Made by a program: the position numbers and the translations under genes. Source: Flectonema sp. DT1601 (Eukaryota > Euglenozoa > Diplonemea > Diplonemida > Diplonemidae). Taken from it: DNA of 64,000 nt. Positions 22,768 to 34,467 of this stretch are shown piece by piece. The stretch covers positions 124,001 to 188,000 of the forward strand of contig OZ025809.1 in NCBI GenBank assembly GCA_964019425.1, written 5' to 3'. Every line of letters starts with the position of its first letter. Within the stretch, counting starts at the first letter, position 1. The notes under the pieces were generated by a model that worked only from the letters and a program-made list of their open reading frames with translations, was not told the origin of the DNA and made no database searches.

Positions 22768-23832
22768 AAAATAAGCACTTTTCTGCATTACCAATAGACT
22801 GGGTAATAAACACTTTTCTGCATTACCAATAGACTGGGTAATAAGCACTTTTCTGCATTACCAATAGACTGGGTAATAAACACTTTTCTGCATTACCAAT
22901 AGACTGGGTAATAAACACTTTTCTGCATTACCAATAGACTGGGTAATAAACACTTTTCTGCATTACCAATAGACTGGGTAATAAACACTTTTCTGCATTA
23001 CCAATAGACTGGGTAATAAACACTTTTCTGCATTACCAATAGACTGGGTAATAAACACTTTTCTGCATTACCAATAGACTGGGTAATAAACACTTTTCTG
23101 CATTACCAATAGACTGGGTAATAAACACTTTTCTGCATTACCAATAGACTGGGTAATAAACACTTTTCTGCATTACCAATAGACTGGGTAATAAGCACTT
23201 TTCTGCATTACCAATAGACTGGGTAATAAACACTTTTCTGCATTACCAATAGACTGGGTAATAAACACTTTTCTGCATTACCAATAGACTGGGTAATAAA
23301 CACTTTTCTGCATTACCAATAGACTGGGTAATAAACACTTTTCTGCATTACCAATAGACTGGGTAATAAACACTTTTCTGCATTACCAATAGACTGGGTA
23401 ATAAACACTTTTCTGCATTACCAATAGACTGGGTAATAAACACTTTTCTGCATTACCAATAGACTGGGTAATAAACACTTTTCTGCATTACCAATAGACT
23501 GGGTAATAAACACTTTTCTGCATTACCAATAGACTGGGTAATAAACACTTTTCTGCATTACCAATAGACTGGGTAATAAACACTTTTCTGCATTACCAAT
23601 AGACTGGGTAATAAACACTTTTCTGCATTACCAATAGACTGGGTAATAAACACTTTTCTGCATTACCAATAGACTGGGTAATAAACACTTTTCTGCATTA
23701 CCAATAGACTGGGTAATAAACACTTTTCTGCATTACCAATAGACTGGGTAATAAACACTTTTCTGCATTACCAATAGACTGGGTAATAAACACTTTTCTG
23801 CATTACCAATAGACTGGGTAATAAACACTTTA
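22768..23832. repeat. 35-bp tandem satellite, about 30 copies
   Basis: A 35-bp unit is repeated head to tail from about 22771; thirty consecutive units can be counted between 22776 and 23825, with a partial unit at the end. The unit contains CACTTTTCTGCATTACC followed by AATAGACTGGG and TAATAAA. Copies are almost identical; the only variation noticed is A to G just before CAC in units 1, 3 and 13. There are no spacers, so it is not CRISPR. Both strands carry multiple stops, so it is not coding. Confidence 0.95.
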
Positions 23833-24598
23833 AATCTCGCGATGTATCAAACGAGATAAAATAAATAAAACAAAAGTTTTTTTTGTATTTTTTTTTTTTT
23901 TTTTTTGACCAAAGTTTAGATGCCAATGATGATAATCTAAACCCCAAACTGGTAGTACAGTTATCGTTGCACTAAAAAAAAAAAAAAAAACATCAAAAAA
24001 AAAAGTAAGAAGGGAATATTTATCATCCGAGCACACATACCACAAGGCTATTAAACACGATAGATATGCGCTTTAAAAGATTTTTTTTTTTAAAAAAAAA
24101 GTAAAAAGAGAGAGAGGGAGAGAGGGAGAGAGAGTACAAAAACTCGTTTGTTTGTTGTCAGAAAACTCAAATAAGGTGAGCCTGAAGACTAAACAGAATT
24201 ATGCGTACTTGAAACAGTAAAAAAAAAAAAGAATAAAAGTGAATCCGCGTTTATGGAATTGGCAAAAAAGAGAAAAGTATTAATTTTATGGTTCCTTTTT
24301 AAAGAAAATTCACCAACTTTACTTTTTTACTCAACACTTTTGTGCGCAACCATTACCAAATCCTAATAAAGGAATTGATTAAGCACGCTGAGACTCAGCT
24401 AGGAATTGACGAATAAAGAAAAAAAAAAAAAAAAAAACAGAGCTCGTTGTAACGACAGACGAACGAAAATATTTGAAAATATATAATAACACCCCCACGT
24501 ATACATATGAGCTGCCGAGTAACTTACAAAATGAAATTAAGTTAAAAAAAAGCAAACCCACTTAGTCAAAGATGGATTATTCTACGAAATAGTTTTAC
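23833..24598. other. Intergenic, homopolymer-rich
   Basis: Contains long T and A runs (23887-23906, 23974-23990, 24419-24438) and a GA-rich microsatellite at about 24109-24135. No gene is seen. Confidence 0.5.
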
Positions 24599-26839
24599 TC
24601 AAATACTCATAAAGTTATTTAGTATTAGTTCTGCTTCCACATCATCAGATCGATAGTTTGAAATCCCTGGTTCTGATACTCTTGATGACTTTTTATGTAT
24701 TGACTGGGACTGTTTATATTTCCTTCCCTGAGAATATGAGCGTTCTCCATCAGGAGTTCCACCAGGTGTACATTTTACAAACCGAAGGCTTCCAGGAGAA
24801 GTTCCTGTCGACGATATCAGAACATCACGTGAAGTGATATTAAAGTCATCTTCTGTAGGAATTGTTCCCTTTTGAACTGTTGCAGTAGGTTCCGGTTGTA
24901 GTGTTAGAGGAGGCGGTTCTTTAGTTATGTCGTCTGAAGGTACATTCCGGATTTCCCAAACTTTCTGTTGTAATTTCCTCCTCCTTCCAGTGATCAAAAT
25001 ATAAACTTCACAAAGAATGTCAACCACAACCTTCGCTGATAATACAAAACCCGCAACCGCAAGCAAACCACTGGAAGCAGAATGAAGATCACCCTTTGTT
25101 TCTTCACGATAAAACGCTACTGCTGCAAACATCAGAGCGGCACATTGACTACCAATCAGTATAAAGTCTGTTACCGAATCTCGGTGTCGAGCATGAGGCC
25201 AATACTTGGCTTCAATACCTAGTGTGAGTAGGAATATTATTGCCTGGGCTACACGAACATGTCCGCATTGAATGATATTTTCAGTTTTTATTGCGGCAAT
25301 AGCAGCCATTGCGAAACTTGATTCAAACTCAATAAATAAAAACCAAACACACTTCTGCTTGTATGCTCTCATAACAGAGGAGTGTTTCTGAACCCAGTGA
25401 TCAGCATGAAATCGACTGACCCATTCTCCAGTACCAAACACAAAATTAAAAAGTCTAGAACGAGAATCATCAGCGTAAAAAGCTAGTCCGGGTACCCCTT
25501 TATGCATTGAATATAACACCAAGAATGGTATCATAAAGAGAGTAACCGCTGAGACTATCCCTAATATAAATCCAAGTATACTAGGAGGATAAAATGTTAA
25601 TATAAGGCTTGCTAAACAAGTACCCTGATAAAACCACTGCAATACGAACAGCGGTCCAGAAGGAAATCGTAAAAACCCTTCCGGGTCACTAGCATTAAAA
25701 AATGCAGTGCTCTTAGGGCTCAGAGCCTTCAGTATCATTGCGAATAGTTTCATCAATATCGTGACGGCTACAATGATGGCGGCGTTGCTCAGTATCGTTC
25801 CAGCGGCTTCTGATCCTCCGACAACCAATCCAGTTGGGTTGTACACTCCGGGTATTTTCTTCTTTGAACTTAAATCACACGACCCGGACACAAGAATTAA
25901 TTTCATTGCTGACCCAGCAGAGGGACCAGCACCAACAGCAGAAGCTATTGAAGTTGCCGTAGTTGTGCTTTTAATTGTGTCGAGGGTGTCTACTTTGATG
26001 TTTGGTGGAGGAGGCGGCGGCGGACTTGGAGGAGGCGGAGGTGGAGGCGATGGAGGCGGTGGCGAAGGAGGTGGCGGTGGTGGTGAAGGTGGAGGAGGTT
26101 GAAGTGTAGGTGTCGGTGTTTTAAGAGGTGGTGCTTGCGTAGGTTGTTGTGTAATTATAGGTGCCACCGGGGCAGGAGGCGGACTTAGAGGAGGCGGTGG
26201 TGGTGGTGATGGTGGAGAAGGTTGAAGTGTAGGTGTCGGTGTTTTAAGAGGTAGTACCGGCGTAGGTTGTGGTGTAATTATAGGTGGTGCTGGCGTAGGT
26301 TGTGATGTAATTATAGGTGGTGCTGGCGTAGGTTGTGATGTAATTATAGGTGGTGCTGGCGTAGGTTGTGATGTAATTATAGGTGGTGCTGGCGTAGGCT
26401 GCGGTGTAATTATAGGTGGTGCTGGCGTAGGTTGTGGTGTAATTAAAATCGGTGCTGGCGTTCTACCAGGCGGAAACAGCTCGTTCACCTGATCACGACG
26501 CCTGATTGCCAATTTTGACTTACCCCCACTCGTCTTGAAGTATATCCAGTTCTTGTCAAATAGTACTCTAACCCTTAAAGCGTAATAAAGAATTCTTGGT
26601 CCAACAAGTGAAATTACTTTAATAGATTCAATATCTTCAGGCTTACTAGGGAATGAACATGTTGTTTTAGTATTCTTTGATATTTGACACTGGTGAGTCC
26701 TTTTATCTTTGCCACTTTTTATCCAAATAACGAAATTCTTTCCAGCAAAGGAAGGAGTAACTTTCATCTCCACATCAACGTCCCCAACAGACAAACAGCA
26801 AAGCCACATCAACAACAGCAGCCTCAAAGCGGCTCTCAT
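24599..26839 (-). CDS. Polytopic membrane protein with Pro-rich extracellular linker
   Basis: 746 aa from the ATG at 26839. Order: signal peptide (RLLLLMWLCCLSVG), a small ectodomain to about residue 130 with two Cys, a Pro-rich linker made of an 11-residue motif (PQPTPAPPIIT, encoded by a 33-nt repeat at about 26265-26460) and then long Pro/Ser runs to about 280, and a membrane domain with several helices between about 315 and 615 (for example FILGIVSAVTLFMIPFLVLY and QAIIFLLTLGIEA). A polar Ser-rich cytosolic tail follows. The layout suggests a surface sensor or channel, but no family is recognised with confidence. The gene is GC-richer in the Pro block than its neighbours because of codon content. 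Confidence 0.78.
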   Translation of the reverse strand: MRAALRLLLLMWLCCLSVGDVDVEMKVTPSFAGKNFVIWIKSGKDKRTHQCQISKNTKTTCSFPSKPEDIESIKVISLVGPRILYYALRVRVLFDKNWIYFKTSGGKSKLAIRRRDQVNELFPPGRTPAPILITPQPTPAPPIITPQPTPAPPIITSQPTPAPPIITSQPTPAPPIITSQPTPAPPIITPQPTPVLPLKTPTPTLQPSPPSPPPPPPLSPPPAPVAPIITQQPTQAPPLKTPTPTLQPPPPSPPPPPPSPPPPSPPPPPPPSPPPPPPPNIKVDTLDTIKSTTTATSIASAVGAGPSAGSAMKLILVSGSCDLSSKKKIPGVYNPTGLVVGGSEAAGTILSNAAIIVAVTILMKLFAMILKALSPKSTAFFNASDPEGFLRFPSGPLFVLQWFYQGTCLASLILTFYPPSILGFILGIVSAVTLFMIPFLVLYSMHKGVPGLAFYADDSRSRLFNFVFGTGEWVSRFHADHWVQKHSSVMRAYKQKCVWFLFIEFESSFAMAAIAAIKTENIIQCGHVRVAQAIIFLLTLGIEAKYWPHARHRDSVTDFILIGSQCAALMFAAVAFYREETKGDLHSASSGLLAVAGFVLSAKVVVDILCEVYILITGRRRKLQQKVWEIRNVPSDDITKEPPPLTLQPEPTATVQKGTIPTEDDFNITSRDVLISSTGTSPGSLRFVKCTPGGTPDGERSYSQGRKYKQSQSIHKKSSRVSEPGISNYRSDDVEAELILNNFMSI

Positions 26840-27229
26840 GGTTTTTTATTATTAGGAGTGGATGATGAGAAAACATCACAAAACTTAGAAAGTGATTTCT
26901 GACTACTGAGCTACATTTAACCTAATACTGGCACTTCTACTGTGCAAACGGTCGTGAGAGAACAGTTTTACGAGAGTACCAGCTTCCGCTAAAGATTCTC
27001 TCTGAACAGAAAACAAAAACACTTCAAAACTAACGAAAAGTATCGGCTACATAAACGGAAGTAAGTTTTCGTTTGCGCACAAAGATGTTCACTCCGTCTT
27101 GTGTAGGGTAAACACTGTGCTGGCACGTCTCTTAACCGCAAGAACTAGTTCTTTGGTAACAAAAAAAAAGATAATAAAAAAAGAAAATAACAAAAACTAC
27201 TTCACAACTCCCAATAGCACACAACTCGT
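26840..27229. other. Intergenic spacer
   Basis: 390 bp with no coding frame; it probably contains the 3' UTR of the thioredoxin-fold gene and the 5' region of the membrane protein gene. Confidence 0.45.
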
Positions 27230-27828
27230 CTACAGCTCGTCATTTCCCTTGAAGGCAGAAAGAGCTTCGTCCATTCCACGAACTACCTGGTCAGGAGATG
27301 AGTAGAAATACTGGTATTTTGGGTTACCTCCTGGAGTCTTAATGTCATTGTTAACCTTTCCCTCTGATGACAAGAACAAGATGCGAGGAATGTATCCACC
27401 GTCTGGCTTATATTCGGAGGACTCGCAGCCAATGTCGTCATCCATACAGTTCACTAGTACGAATCTGTTTTTAGTAAATAAAAAGAATGATAAAATTAAT
27501 TATTAAACAATAAGAGACAACAACATACTCCTCAGCCTTCTTCAAGATCGCTTCACTGTTTCCAAATTCAGGTCCGAATCTCTTGCACATGCCGCACCAA
27601 CTCTTGTGCTGAACCAACATGATAGGCTTTCCTGACTCTTTTGCTTCTACCAGACCATCGGTAAGGCTGAACCAGCTGTACTTCTCACCAAATCCACGGG
27701 CTGTATGTATTTTTTTACTCACATTAAAACACAATCAGATTATCAAAGCTAACAAATAACATACCAAGACTGCTGTCAGCAGCGAAGGCAGTGGCAGCAA
27801 CTGCCATCAACGATAGGGTTCTCATCAT
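27230..27828 (-). CDS. TXNDC12/AGR-like ER thioredoxin-fold protein, three exons
   Basis: Exons 27828-27765, 27700-27529 and 27464-27230 join through two 64-nt GT-AG introns (donors GTATGTTA and GTATGTTG), giving 156 aa in one frame. A signal peptide (MMRTLSLMAVAATAFA) leads into a thioredoxin fold: WFSLTDGLVEAKESGKPIML, an active-site-like WCGMCK, and the beta-strand/cis-Pro region GYIPRILFLSSEG. CGMC has the two redox Cys seen in ERp18/TXNDC12-type proteins, where it supports disulfide formation in the ER. The last exon ends in GNDEL, a plausible ER-retention signal. It is a good internal calibrator for intron structure in this genome. Confidence 0.9.
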
Positions 27829-28855
27829 TTTTTTTTTCTTCTTTTTTCCCGCTGAGCTAAGAGACTTGGTTGAAGCAAAAATAATAGTTTCTTACATTTA
27901 TAATACTTTAACCAGATGTAAGGTGACTCAACCATCATTATGAAGCTTAAAATTAGATAAAAAGATGCTACACAACTATTCCCTTTAAATAGGAAATACA
28001 CTAAGCTGCCGTCAAATACGTGCTTCTGGATGAGGGGGTGAAAGCCATGTAGTAATATAACCAAATCTATATTAACTCAACTCAACTACTAGTCAGGTAG
28101 GTCGGTAACAATAACAAATCAAATAACAAAAGTTAGAACATTAACAGAAAAAAAATGAAAATCTATTTTGCGGAAAAGGGAGGAGAAGGGGGAAACGTGG
28201 GTAATTATTAAAAAACTAATAACCTATAAAGTACAAGAATTAACACTTGTTACCTTTTCAGCCAACCTGCAAAAGGGTGGCCGACACTTCAGTAACAATA
28301 ATGAGCAGCAATCTTTCTTGAGTGGCTTCTGCTGTAAAGGTAATTACAAACATCCACTCACCGCTGCTCGTGAAAGCGTTGGCTCCTGCTTCGGTCAACT
28401 GCATCCACCACATTCCCAAGGGTTTAATCAAAAGAAGTAACTGTGTTGGACTTTTCGGACATGTATTAGCAATGGAGTTGAAACAAGCATATGACTACTG
28501 GCAGGATCAACCAGGTTTCTTGTTACTCTAACCAACAGGGAGTACCCGAAAGTACGCACCCGAGAGTTGAAAGCATCAAGACGTTGGTTGTCTCTTTTTT
28601 TCCGCAGTTCTGATAGAGGCAGTCACCACCAAACCTTTCGGTCAGCAGCAGCTTCTCTATAGAACTTGTGATGGTTTTCACTTTCGTGCCTTCCAGAATA
28701 CATTGGCATGTGTGTAGCTCAGACGAGTCTGATAACTACTGCCTGGAACGAATCCGTAAAGAGATTTGTCCTCGATGGTTCTAATGCACTAGCACAAGGC
28801 TAGTATAATGTTCTGAATTAATGTTGTTTTCATTTCTTCGCAGCTTTGAGTTAAT
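27829..28855. other. Intergenic, no gene seen
   Basis: About 1 kb, less homopolymer-rich than other spacers. Plus-strand open frames near 28168-28531 were considered and not supported. Confidence 0.45.
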
Positions 28856-31342
28856 TTACAGGGGTTCAGGACTGCATTGTTCACAATGACCAGCAAGAAT
28901 CCGATGAATGCACAAAACTCTTTCTTCAATATGTCTACGAGAGATGTGTTCTTGCAGTCGTATTTCAGTTGTCGATTCGTACTTTCCTCCATTTGGACCG
29001 TCAATGCAATGTGGGTAGGGACAGAAGTAGGTTTGTCCATTATCGTTATCAACATCGTGATAGAAACCTTGTGCGTGTTTCCTTCTGTTTGTTTGAATCT
29101 TTGCCCAGTATGCATAAGATACTGAAATACAGATTCCAGCAAGACAAGCAAAAATAATTCCAAAGATCGGTGAGTTTCTAAAACCACCCTCATCATCTGA
29201 TTGTTTAATTGCACAAATAGAAAGTTCACTCGCAGATGGCGTTCTATTCGAATTTAAATTACTATTCATCCATAGGCCTTGTAAGAATACAGTAGTATTA
29301 GAAACTGTGACGGTACGATCTCTATAAAAACATCCTGGGGGTACATCTGCTGAGTCATTTAATGGAACGTTTGAAGCACGGTAAGGAATACCTAACTCTA
29401 TCCCAGCAAGAGTACAAACATCAATTGTTGTGATAGATGAATATCCTTCTGGACACACTACAGAAAGAGAAGGAGCAGTACTGTAACCATTTCCTTGAGT
29501 GTTGAAACTTAGAGTTATGTCTGGTGGAGACTCTGTTGGAGGTGACGGTGTAATCAACGGAAGATCACTTCCCCTAAACGCAGTGTTCACAACAATTCTA
29601 ACTCCTTGTAATTGAACATCACCCAAAGTTCTTATTATTCCATCGCGTACTAAATCCATCTCACTTGACACCTCAACAGGAAGTGTCACAGCCACGGCTT
29701 GTTCTTTAACCATTATCGAATTAACATAAAGCTTTACATCTGTTCTGGTATACAAACAATAAATAGAATTCAATAGTGTTGTATTTAATGGATTGTCATC
29801 AATAAGAAGTACATCACGGAATTGACATGCTGGAAGACCTCCTAGAGTAAACCCAACTACTAAGATGTTAGAAAGTAGTAAAACAGGGTAACTGATGCTT
29901 AGAAATAAACTTCTCTCTGAGATAAGTGGGATATTTGGAACAAACTCTTCACTACCTTTAATAGAAAAGACAATCCCAATAGAATCAGTCTGCACACCAG
30001 ATGTGAACGGCACTTTATTCTGAGAAATAGTCGTACCTGATGACAATGAAAAATCTCCACATTTTGTAAATCGTTGATCCCAAAGACAAGGTACCCAAGC
30101 ACATTGTTTACTTTCAAATTCTCTTGTAGTTGGAGTGTATTCAATAGAACCAGCAGGTATTGTAGTAGAAGTAAATACGTAATATTCATTACATCCAACT
30201 GTTTCTGTACATCTAATCACACCAGTTAAACGAGAAGCATCATCAGCTGATAAATCATTTGATATGAATGGAGAGTTAGTATCAGTCCAAGGATATTCAC
30301 AAACCTGTTGATCTCTAACTACAATTCGAACATATTTACGAACTGCTGCTGTTGTAGGAATCGGAGTTCCCTGATTTACTAATATTGTTGAAGTCATTGT
30401 TCTTAAAGGAATACTCAGAGTGTTAGTCATCGTTCCTGTCATTGTAGCAGTTGGAAGTGTTTTAGTAGTAGTTGCAGTATGAGTTTCAGAAGGCGCCATT
30501 AATGCGAAAGTAGCAGTCTTTGTAATAGTAGTTTGTAGAGTCATTGCCATTCCCTGTACTTCTCCATTGTACCTTCCGTGATTTAATCTTCTATTAGTAA
30601 GTTGCTCTATGGAAACTGAATCTTTTCTATCTGTAGTCACATCGTTAACTTTTAACTCTAGTGTCCTAGATTCCTTATCCCAGGTACAACTCATTGCAGT
30701 GTTTCTGACGTTGCTAAAAACACTGGTTGGGGAGGTTGCTGTTATCCAAGAACCAGTATTGGGATTCTTTGCATAACATTCTGGATTTCCAAGAAAACTA
30801 AGACCAAGTGACATAGCATCAGGAACTACTAAAATAGAATAAATAATTGGATCTGAAGAACTCGGTACAGGAGGATTATCAGAATTATGAGAAAGTAACT
30901 CAACAGCTAACGTAACAGAACTGATGTCATTGTCAGTAACATTGATATCTAATCCAGTTGATGTTTGTGTTGGAGGAAGTGTTACTGGTCCTGATCCACA
31001 TTCATTATCAATAGCCTGTAGAAAGTTACACTTTGATTTATCATAAGTCGTATCGACTACAGTAGATGAACTGTATGCGTCAGGAATGATTGTCGCACTA
31101 TCAAAAACATAATACTCCGTACAACTTCCATTTTCTGTACAGCGAATAATTCCAGTGAGATCTAAGTCTCTAAAATCACTGTAGTAGTTTGAATCACCAG
31201 AATAACTCCATCCGTCAGTACACACTTCTGAGTCACTTCCATCTAACAGTCTTACTACAATATCCTGTTGCGAGTCACTTGGTACTTGACAGAAACCTTC
31301 CTCAAGCAATATGACAAATACAGTAATCGCATATCGAAGCAT
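28856..31342 (-). CDS. Type I membrane protein with duplicated ectodomain and zinc-finger-like tail
   Basis: 828 aa from the ATG at 31342; the frame extends 17 codons further upstream but without ATG. A signal peptide (MLRYAITVFVILLEEGFCQ) is followed by two related modules: the first has LTGIIRCTENGSCTEYYVF, the second LTGVIRCTETVGCNEYYVF, each followed by a K-x-C motif about 20-30 residues on. A Thr-rich linker (TATTTKTLPTATMTGTMT) separates them. A membrane helix lies at about 725-746. The cytosolic tail contains C774, C779, H799 and H804 (C-x4-C-x19-H-x4-H), like a C2H2 finger, then more Cys and His. Surface protein; function unknown. Confidence 0.78.
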   Translation of the reverse strand: MLRYAITVFVILLEEGFCQVPSDSQQDIVVRLLDGSDSEVCTDGWSYSGDSNYYSDFRDLDLTGIIRCTENGSCTEYYVFDSATIIPDAYSSSTVVDTTYDKSKCNFLQAIDNECGSGPVTLPPTQTSTGLDINVTDNDISSVTLAVELLSHNSDNPPVPSSSDPIIYSILVVPDAMSLGLSFLGNPECYAKNPNTGSWITATSPTSVFSNVRNTAMSCTWDKESRTLELKVNDVTTDRKDSVSIEQLTNRRLNHGRYNGEVQGMAMTLQTTITKTATFALMAPSETHTATTTKTLPTATMTGTMTNTLSIPLRTMTSTILVNQGTPIPTTAAVRKYVRIVVRDQQVCEYPWTDTNSPFISNDLSADDASRLTGVIRCTETVGCNEYYVFTSTTIPAGSIEYTPTTREFESKQCAWVPCLWDQRFTKCGDFSLSSGTTISQNKVPFTSGVQTDSIGIVFSIKGSEEFVPNIPLISERSLFLSISYPVLLLSNILVVGFTLGGLPACQFRDVLLIDDNPLNTTLLNSIYCLYTRTDVKLYVNSIMVKEQAVAVTLPVEVSSEMDLVRDGIIRTLGDVQLQGVRIVVNTAFRGSDLPLITPSPPTESPPDITLSFNTQGNGYSTAPSLSVVCPEGYSSITTIDVCTLAGIELGIPYRASNVPLNDSADVPPGCFYRDRTVTVSNTTVFLQGLWMNSNLNSNRTPSASELSICAIKQSDDEGGFRNSPIFGIIFACLAGICISVSYAYWAKIQTNRRKHAQGFYHDVDNDNGQTYFCPYPHCIDGPNGGKYESTTEIRLQEHISRRHIEERVLCIHRILAGHCEQCSPEPL

Positions 31343-31792
31343 ATAATAAACTAGGGCTGGTGGGGTAGTAGTATTGTTATTTATCACAATCACTAAGATG
31401 GTTACCTAACATACAGTATCGTACAGGTATAGGGAATATCATGTAATACCTGTCTGAATAGAAAAATTTTTTTTTTTTAATCCAGAACATCAATACTAAC
31501 ATTTTTCAACAAGACAAGCACGCGGTTAACTGCCACCAAGAAAGCGACAGCTGTTGCAAGAAGCTTGCAACAGATAATTTCTTTTTTTTTTTTTAAACAC
31601 ACAGAGAGGAAGAGAATCAGGTGTTTGAACACCAGAATAGAACAGGTTGGGTATTTCTTTTATGTATTTTCTTTTTTTTGTTTTGTACCTTAAGTACGAA
31701 AGGCAATGAGAGGAATATAATGGAACAATAAATAATATTCAAACGCCACTCAACATAATAACGACGTTTAATAATTGAGTGCGAGAACCACT
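31343..31792. other. Intergenic spacer
   Basis: 450 bp with T runs at about 31467-31478 and 31582-31593 and no gene. It probably holds the protease 3' UTR. Confidence 0.45.
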
Positions 31793-33501
<1,709 letters not shown>

Positions 33502-34467
33502 CTACACTGCTGCTGCTTTGCGTGCCGCTCTTGCATTAATGAGAGCCTGTCTGTGATTTCCTCGTTCGTCTTGTCTCCTTTTATCAATTTGACGGTTGCG
33601 TTCAAGTTCTAACCAGTACATTGTTTCTCTACCCTTCTGTTTCTCTCCCTGTTTATGTTGTATTTTTTAACTATTTTAACTAAACAAGTAATATAAGAAC
33701 AGTAAGATGAATAAGCATACCTTTGGAGCTGATTTAAATTCATAGTCCGCATCGATAGCAAGTTGTCTCCATCTCTTAACAGCTTGTCGTAATGCAGTTC
33801 TCTGTTTGTCAGGAAGTGCAAATAGAAATCCGAGTTCTGGTTGACGAGAGTGGTTGTCGAGGTATTTCTTTACCGTCTTTGGAATATTTTGATGTGTTGA
33901 TTCTGGTTTCCTAGCGAATGAGACTCTTGCTTGAATCCACGATACTAATTCAATAGGATGAGTGATTTGCATTCTCTGGTGGAATGGTGGGATGATACGA
34001 AAAGCCTTCCAAACTCTGTCTAATATTCTCTCTCTAACATCTGGTCTTGACCATCCTTGTTTGTGGAAAATCCAACTAGGAATCTTACTGTAAAGTGCTT
34101 CACCAGTATCTGGGTGAGGTGCACGAGGATCTAAACCGTCACGTAAATTCTCTTCGAGGATCATGTCATGGATGACGTCAATAACTAGTAGTTCAATCTC
34201 TTCGTCTTTAAGGCTAACAAGAAAATCTCCAAATCCGTCTTTTTTCCATTGTTTTGGCATGTTACCCATTGGTTCGTATCCTCCTCTTTCCCAATACCAC
34301 TCGGGGGAGATGATGCTCCAGTCTATCGCGTCACCAACTCGGTTTTGAAATCTGACTGATGCACCTGCCATACCACCACTTCCGGTATAACCACGGTAAC
34401 CAGCATCAACAGGATAACCCGCCATGTGCATGGGGGCGGCTAATAGGGTTGAGCACCGACGCAACAT
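33502..34467 (-). CDS. Probable mitochondrial protein, two exons, unrecognised
   Basis: Exons 34467-33721 and 33648-33502 join in phase 0 through a 72-nt intron (donor GTATGCTT, acceptor ATAAACAG), giving 297 aa. The N-terminus (MLRRCSTLLAAPMHMAG) resembles a mitochondrial presequence. The body is rich in Trp and basic residues (DWSIISPEWYWERGGYEP, IPSWIFHKQGW), and the second exon encodes a strongly basic helix (ERNRQIDKRRQDERGNHRQ). No family is assigned. The composition would fit a mitoribosomal protein or a lineage-specific respiratory-complex subunit, but this is speculation. Confidence 0.75.

Noticed and set aside
22768..23832. CRISPR-like array
   Set aside because: The 35-bp units are contiguous, with no unique spacers, and the context is eukaryotic.
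28168..28531. Plus-strand overlapping frames
   Set aside because: Composition and lack of any motif suggest chance openness in a spacer.
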